From Mesodorylaimus sp. YZB2_4 (taxonomy: Eukaryota > Nematoda > Enoplea > Dorylaimida > Dorylaimidae), in the NCBI GenBank assembly GCA_030248295.1, contig JASANH010000463.1:372001-436000 (forward strand): a stretch of 64,000 nt of DNA, read 5' to 3'. Both the position numbers and the translations under genes were made by a program. The stretch's first letter is position 1. Each line of letters begins with the position of its first letter. The notes beneath the pieces are model-generated. The model was not told the origin of the DNA. It made no database searches and was given only the letters and a program-made list of their open reading frames with translations. This document shows, one piece after another, positions 59,014 to 64,000 of the stretch.

Positions 59014-62000
59014 TTATTCCGACGAAGTACTCGATGCGTCATCGTTATCACTCGCACTACTTTCATTCTTGGCTTTTGACGATTTCTTTTTCTTACTTGA
59101 TTTTTCCCGTTTCTTTTTCTTCTCTTTTTTCTCTTTCTTACGTTTCTCTTTTTTCCTCCCCGATTTACTATGGGGCACCTTCTCCTCACCAGGCTTTTCC
59201 ACATCCATCGCGATGTCCTCAAAAATTTCATCTCGTTTCGCCTGATGATTAGATGGGATCGGCGATTTTGAAGGTGTTGGCTCTCGTTTCAGCTCCTTCT
59301 CACTAAAAGAGGTTTTCACAAATTGAAGAAGCGTTCTCTTACTCTCAAAGTGCACTTTTACCTGGACGGTGGTTTGTGGCGCTTCGGTGTAGTGGCCTGC
59401 TCAGAATCGTTCCCTCGTCGCTTTTGAGATCTAAAACAAAGGAAAACTGGTTGGTATGAAAGAAAGTTGAAAAAAGGCTTTACATACCGTTTCTGCTCCG
59501 TTTCCGATGGAGATGCTCGCCTTTCTTCTAACGCTGAAGGTTTCAGCTTCGCCGAATCGTCGGTGAATGTCGCGTCAGAAGGAGCAGGTTTCGTTTCTAA
59601 CTTCCCAGAATCACTATCGTCTTTCGCTTGCTCAAGTTTGGGCTTTGCCGATTCTTCTTTCCGATCTTTGTCCTTGCTACTGCTGGACTCCTTCTTGGCC
59701 TCTTTGCCATCTTTGCCTTTATCCTTTTCTTTTCGATCCTTGTCACGCTAAAAAGTTGCAAAGACAATCAACGTACAAATAAGCAAAAACTGAAAGGCTA
59801 CTTACTTTATCTTTATCCTTATCCTTATCTTTGTCCTTTTCCCTGTCCTTATCGCGATCTCGTTCTCGTTCTCGATCCCTGTCGCGATGCCGGTCGCGAT
59901 CACGATCACTACGCTCTCGATCACGATCGCGGCTGCGTCGTCGCCGATCACGATCGCGGTCCCTATCGCGATTTCGATCCCGACTCGGGCTTCGACGGCG
60001 ACCACTGCGGTCTCTTGATGAACGTCGGCGTGGACTTGGAGAGCGAGTTCGCCTGGAAAAGATCATATTTAATAAGAAACAATATTCAGAAAAAACTCTT
60101 TCACACACCTTGGACTACGTCTCCTTGACCTCGGCGATGGACTTCTTGATATTCTTCCTCGTCCTCTTGGACTGCGCGATCGACCTCGACTTCGCCGACC
60201 CCAACTCCGACTACGAGATCGAGTCATAGATGCCATGGCTCGCATGGTGGCGCTATCCAACGACCCTTTCGAACCATACCTTCTCACAGCTTCATCCGCA
60301 TCCACGCCCAACGCTTTCGATAACGGCCCAGATGCTTCGGCCTTTCGTATAGCTTCTTCCACTTCACGTCTTGCCATATCCTGCGTTTTTGCACGTGGTT
60401 TCACAACAGCTTGAGTCGAGTGTTGAATCCTACGAAACAAAAAGTGAACGCATAACACTTCAAACTGCGTACCGAGAATGCCAAAAATCGATTATTCGGT
60501 CGCTCAGGTACTCATGTGCTGTCACTCAGATTGATTTCAGAGGATTGACAGACAAACATGAATCATCATAGCGATCAGTAACATTCGATAAACAAATGGT
60601 CTCAAAGGGATTCGAACTCAGGACCTCGGGATCCCAAAGCGAAAATCGTACCTACTAAGCAATGAGACCCAGGATATCCTCGGTGTTTTTCAAAAGCTGT
60701 GAAGAAACTGATCAAAAGTTTCACGATCAGACATCGTGCCCAAGAGGCTGTGTATGCGAGATGGAAAACCAGGTAAGTGAGAAAAAAAAGTGAGAGGGTG
60801 ACCGCGCTTCAGACGTAGCCTTTATTCCCTTTCCGAACCTTCAGCTGATAATTTGATACATCTGGTATATATGCTAGGCAAGTCGCTTCCTCTGCTTCCA
60901 GGCACTCGATCTGTGCAACTATACCACAAGTGAGCACCATCTATCAGCATTTTTCTGATATTTCGCTGCCTTATTTTAACTTTAATGGACATACCTGCAG
61001 ACTTTTTGAAGTCATAGTAAATTCCTTGCGGCAAAATTGCTATTATTTTAAGGCACTGATAATCCGACCCGTAGGCCGCCTTTTCACAAGATTTTTGCCA
61101 AAAATACAACAGCACCGCTTACTTGAGCTTGGATCCCTTGAATTCGATCTCATTCTTTTGCAATGCTACTGGCACCGATACTTGATTCGTGAATTCCACG
61201 TACAAGAAGCGAGTCGACAGTTCATCGCCACCAGCAAACCTCATGTACATCACTTCTCCGATCTCCTTGTTGAAGAAATCGAGAAGCTCATCCGTAGACA
61301 CGTCCTTTGGAATATTTCCCACGTAAACTGTACGTCGAATTTCCTCTAATTTTGTAGCATCGACATTCGAGGGCAATGGTGGATAATTTGGCACGCCCAA
61401 CTGGGCCATTGTTGGATCGAAAGTAACCATGGCCTAGAAAGAGAGGAAATTACACTGCGGAAAACTGAGACCGGGTTGGACAAGTTTACTTGCTGCGTCC
61501 CGACCATTTGAATTTGATTGATAATATGCGATGGTAAAACACGTTGACCAGGTAATGCTGGACCGCCAGTCCGTAAAGCAGTTTCTTCATCAGGAATACG
61601 ATCTAAAACGAACAAACCCGGCCTTCAAAAATGTAACCGCAAACAACCCTTCAACAAATCTTACAAGAATCAGCCGAATAAAACAAGCTGTCACTCAGAT
61701 AAGTTTCAGAGGATTGACAGACTTTTTCAAATCATCATTTACACAGATCTTTTAAGAAAAAAGAATACAGAGCAGCCGAAACTTTACCTTCTGGGACAGG
61801 AACACAAACGATCGCTCGATCGATCAAAGGAGTATTCGTCAAATGTTGAGCCGTCGCTACTGATTCAGTATCATCGAATCTGACGTAGCAGAATTTTGAT
61901 AAAGCAGTAGCGCAAAGTGGATTAGATTCCGATGGATAAAGTTTCAATTCCAAGATTCGACCCAAATAACTAAACATTTGATGCAATTGTTCTCGCGTAG

Positions 62001-62079
62001 CCGATGGAGAGACATTGCTGATTTGGACCACGCGAGATCGAATAGAATCGGAATATGATCGACTTTCTTTGTCCGGCAT
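59014..62079 (-). CDS. SREK1: SREK1-type splicing regulator, two RRMs and RS/KD-rich tail
   Basis: Eight exons join in phase: 62079-61788, 61602-61490, 61433-61123, 60429-60109, 60052-59806, 59747-59488, 59430-59362 and 59302-59014, giving 633 aa. RRM1 (about 16-97) reads RVVQISNVSPSATREQLHQM and HLTNTPLIDRAIVCVPVPEG. RRM2 (about 166-240) reads RRTVYVGNIPKDVSTDELLD, VMYMRFAGGDELSTRFLYVE and ends KIQHSTQAVVKP. The link to the human SREK1 (SRrp508/SFRS12) family is close in both RRMs. The rest is an RS domain: RSRS and SPR runs, RDRD repeats, then KDKD and a Lys-rich tail with a Ser/Asp-rich end (SSTSSE-stop). Such proteins act in the nucleus in alternative splicing. The residues VARREVEEAIRKAEA-like helix (MARREVEEAIRKAE) lies between. 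Exons 4-5 encode the RS tract with a split Arg codon. The long third intron (60430-61122) holds a tRNA fossil. Confidence 0.93.
60598..60669 (-). pseudogene. tRNA-Pro(TGG)-like fossil
   Basis: A 72-nt minus-strand segment aligns with the layout of eukaryotic tRNA-Pro. The 7-bp acceptor stem (ggtctca with tgagacc) is perfect. The anticodon loop is tttggga (anticodon TGG), and there is a good B-box-like gagttcgaatcc. The anticodon stem (ttcgc / tcccg) and T stem (ctgag / ccctt) are mostly unpaired, so it is not a functional tRNA; it is a decayed gene or a SINE head. It lies inside the SREK1 third intron. Confidence 0.55.
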
Positions 62080-62414
62080 TTTTGAACGAGCTTTATCCGG
62101 CCAACAGAGTTCTAATCTTCCAACAAAACAAAAAGTCTCGCAGTTGGAATGGAAAAGAAGAGAATAGAATAGAAAGAAAAGGAAGATGTCTACTGTAGGA
62201 TTCGACGCAACAATAGCGTAGCGCGATAATATCCTCTCCGGTAAAAGTAAGATTCAGGCATTGCGATATCTTTTTTCTAGCCTGTCTCGCTGACCAGAAG
62301 AGGGATCTACGGCGCTCATGAAGATGGATTCTAATATATGCCAAGTTCGCCAAATTTGTTTGCTTGCGTGCAGAAACAAAGATTTGCAGAATCCCAAAAA
62401 CCTATGTAAAATTC
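62080..62414. other. Region upstream of the SREK1-type gene
   Basis: Holds the likely promoter and 5' UTR of the splicing factor. An aatagaatagaaag-type low-complexity string lies near 62165. No gene seen. Confidence 0.4.
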
Positions 62415-62836
62415 TCTTTTTTAAATTTTTGTGGGCTGAAGCCCGTTTTGCCTATAGCCATCCAGCAATCAAACCTTCTAAGTAGGGGTGTGCGTGGACC
62501 AGCACTCACAGAAGCGTCCAACTGTTGACCACTAGGAGCCTCCCACGAGGGCATCCTGGACTGGACACCGACTTCCTTAGACGACGGCCGGGGGGGGGGG
62601 GGGCGGTGTGATGAGAACTGTCTCCTAGTTTGGCTTCCGTCTATCCATTCGGAGCACCTCGGCGGTAACGGGTACCGCATGAATCACCCACGGCCTGGCG
62701 TGCAAGGTCAGCCAGGGTTTATGGTTCGCAAACCGACTTCCATCACCGGGGATCGAGCCCGGGACGAGTCCAGCCACTCGCTCCCAGGCAATACGAAGAG
62801 ACGAATGTCGAACCGCTGCACCACCGCGGTAGCAAA
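62415..62836 (-). mobile_element. tRNA-derived SINE, copy B
   Basis: Second full-length copy of the element described at 48031, same orientation. B box cgggctcgatccccgg near 62750-62765, A-rich tail at the left (tttttt-aaattttt on plus). It carries a poly-G run (62589-62602) and a small extra ggcggtaacgggtacc. Divergence from copy A is moderate, so both are old insertions. Confidence 0.85.
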
Positions 62837-63041
62837 GTTCGAGAATTTGCCATGCTTGTACACCTGCCTGTATTTCCTGCGTGTGTACACGGCTGGTGTG
62901 GGTCGGCTTACTTTTACTAACAGCAGGCTTGGGCACTCCTTCGATCACCAGGATGCCCTCGTGGGAGGCTAATAGTGGTCCTTCGATTGCCTACAGTGCA
63001 GGCTGTAACAGGATGGTGCCTACATGCCCAATACTTTTTTA

Positions 63042-63230
63042 GGATCTCTAGACTCTGCCCGCGCCTGTGCGCGTCACTGAGGTCGGGTGACGCGACTCGT
63101 CAGTTTTGCGCTTTTGGCGACTTCCGATCAGTCAATGATAGAAAATCGAAATTTATGATTTGACGAACTGACGAACCGGCCAACAGCGTCACGAGACTAC
63201 AGTGACGCGCACAGGTGCAGTCTCTAGATC
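63042..63230. mobile_element. Foldback MITE with about 65-bp arms
   Basis: Left arm 63042-63109 and right arm 63162-63230 are inverted copies. Paired blocks are tctctagactctg with cagtctctaga, cctgtgcgcgtcactg with cagtgacgcgcacagg, gtgacgc with gcgtcac, and cgtcagttttgcg with cgaactgacg. Spacer of about 50 bp. No coding. Confidence 0.75.
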
Positions 63231-64000
63231 TTGCGAAAGTACAGTAGCTCCAAGATGTCAGTGCTGTATTTTTTTGAACTTGTCTCCTTGGATGTCACTA
63301 GAACCATCTCTTGGTGGGTGAGTTATTCGAGAGGGAAGGAAAATCAGACGATTTTATTGAGTAAGGAAAGACGAGCCATAATTGACATCTGGAATACGAA
63401 AAAAGAACATGGCCGCTATGACATTATGGCGCCCCGAGATCATTTTTCAAGGTTGTCAGTTATGTCGTAAGGGAAATGATACCGTTATGCCTGAGGACGG
63501 CCCAGCAATCGATGATGCGAGACCGCATGCGATTGCCAGCGTCGTCTCGCTAAAGGTCATGGGTTTTTGGCGAAATCGATCAGGTAACAGTACTTTGACA
63601 TCACGTCAGCATCCGAATGACGAGTCAAACTGCCACTTCCTCGAATTAGCAAGTCGATGTTGTTGGTAATCTGGCCGCAGCAAACTGCAGCTAAGCTAAA
63701 ATTTCCATCTAGCTGAGCGCGCCGCAGAGCGTGGCTCACATCTACTGTAGACACACCTCGACAGAATGGGCTAAAACCAATGATATTGTCACCAATCACC
63801 AACAAAACCTATCACTGAAACATCAGACCGACTGGTTGTCCAGGCGAATATTGACGGATCTGGACTTCTGGTCTTGAATGACCCCATCCTGCGCTTGAGG
63901 GGCCGCCTGTTGACACGCACCGACAGTATACGCTACACATATGCCACCAGAATCGTTTCACTAACACTCAACAATTTTTTATTCGACGTTGCTTTATGCG
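63231..64000. other. Right end of window
   Basis: No gene recognised. The 95-codon plus frame (63382-63669) and the 82-codon minus frame (63557-63805) carry no domain. The window ends in non-coding sequence. Confidence 0.35.

Noticed and set aside
59831..60229. Arg/Ser-rich plus-strand frame
   Set aside because: It is the complement of the RD/RS repeats of the SREK1-type gene.
60598..60669. Functional tRNA gene
   Set aside because: Only the acceptor stem pairs well; the anticodon and T stems do not.
1..64000. CRISPR array, rRNA genes or bacterial-type operons
   Set aside because: No regular spacer-repeat pattern, no rRNA cores and spliceosomal introns throughout; the window is eukaryotic.

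Overview
The window looks like a chromosomal piece of a nematode, or a close relative among the moulting animals. The main evidence is a seven-exon cuticle collagen with the nematode-type N-terminal membrane segment, a basic cleavage site and interrupted Gly-X-Y blocks. Other evidence is short GT-AG introns (about 50 bp upward) beside multi-kilobase ones, a divergent DEG/ENaC channel, ionotropic-receptor-like genes, and many decayed transposons. The species cannot be named from the sequence. All exon joins below were made by hand from GT/AG sites and reading phase.

Layout. At 0.35-1.1 kb lies a broken DEG/ENaC copy, followed by a pogo/Tigger-like transposon remnant (2.6-3.4 kb). A GSKIP-domain protein (4.5-5.2 kb, minus) and the cuticle collagen (5.4-7.0 kb, minus) come next. 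The intact four-exon DEG/ENaC channel (9.7-12.1 kb, plus) follows a tandemly duplicated stretch. A transposon cluster fills 12.4-18.8 kb: a Penelope-like GIY-YIG remnant, a 5'-inverted LINE, a large imperfect inverted repeat and a foldback MITE. 18.8-25.4 kb is gene-poor, with a few exon-like segments at 21.9-23.4 kb.

A LicD/fukutin-like protein (25.4-26.9 kb, plus) is followed by mitochondrial enoyl-ACP/CoA reductase MECR (27.7-31.2 kb, minus), whose intron carries a DNA element with 23/26-matching terminal inverted repeats. An ETS1/2-class transcription factor (33.5-41.9 kb or further, minus) has a 6-kb intron holding a degenerate repeat array. An LDL-receptor-related protein (44.8-49.9 kb, minus) carries a tRNA-derived SINE in one intron.

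An ionotropic-receptor-like gene (53.3-54.6 kb, minus) faces a decayed paralogue (57.6-58.9 kb, plus). Between them is a dense cluster of CACGTG/CACATG palindromes. The two-RRM, RS-rich splicing factor of the SREK1 type (59.0-62.1 kb, minus) is complete in eight exons. The right end has a second SINE copy and a second foldback MITE.

These are not operonic partners. They are independent housekeeping, signalling and sensory genes separated by repeats. The recurring theme is duplication and decay: two receptor families each have one intact and one broken copy here, and most intergenic and intronic space is old mobile DNA.
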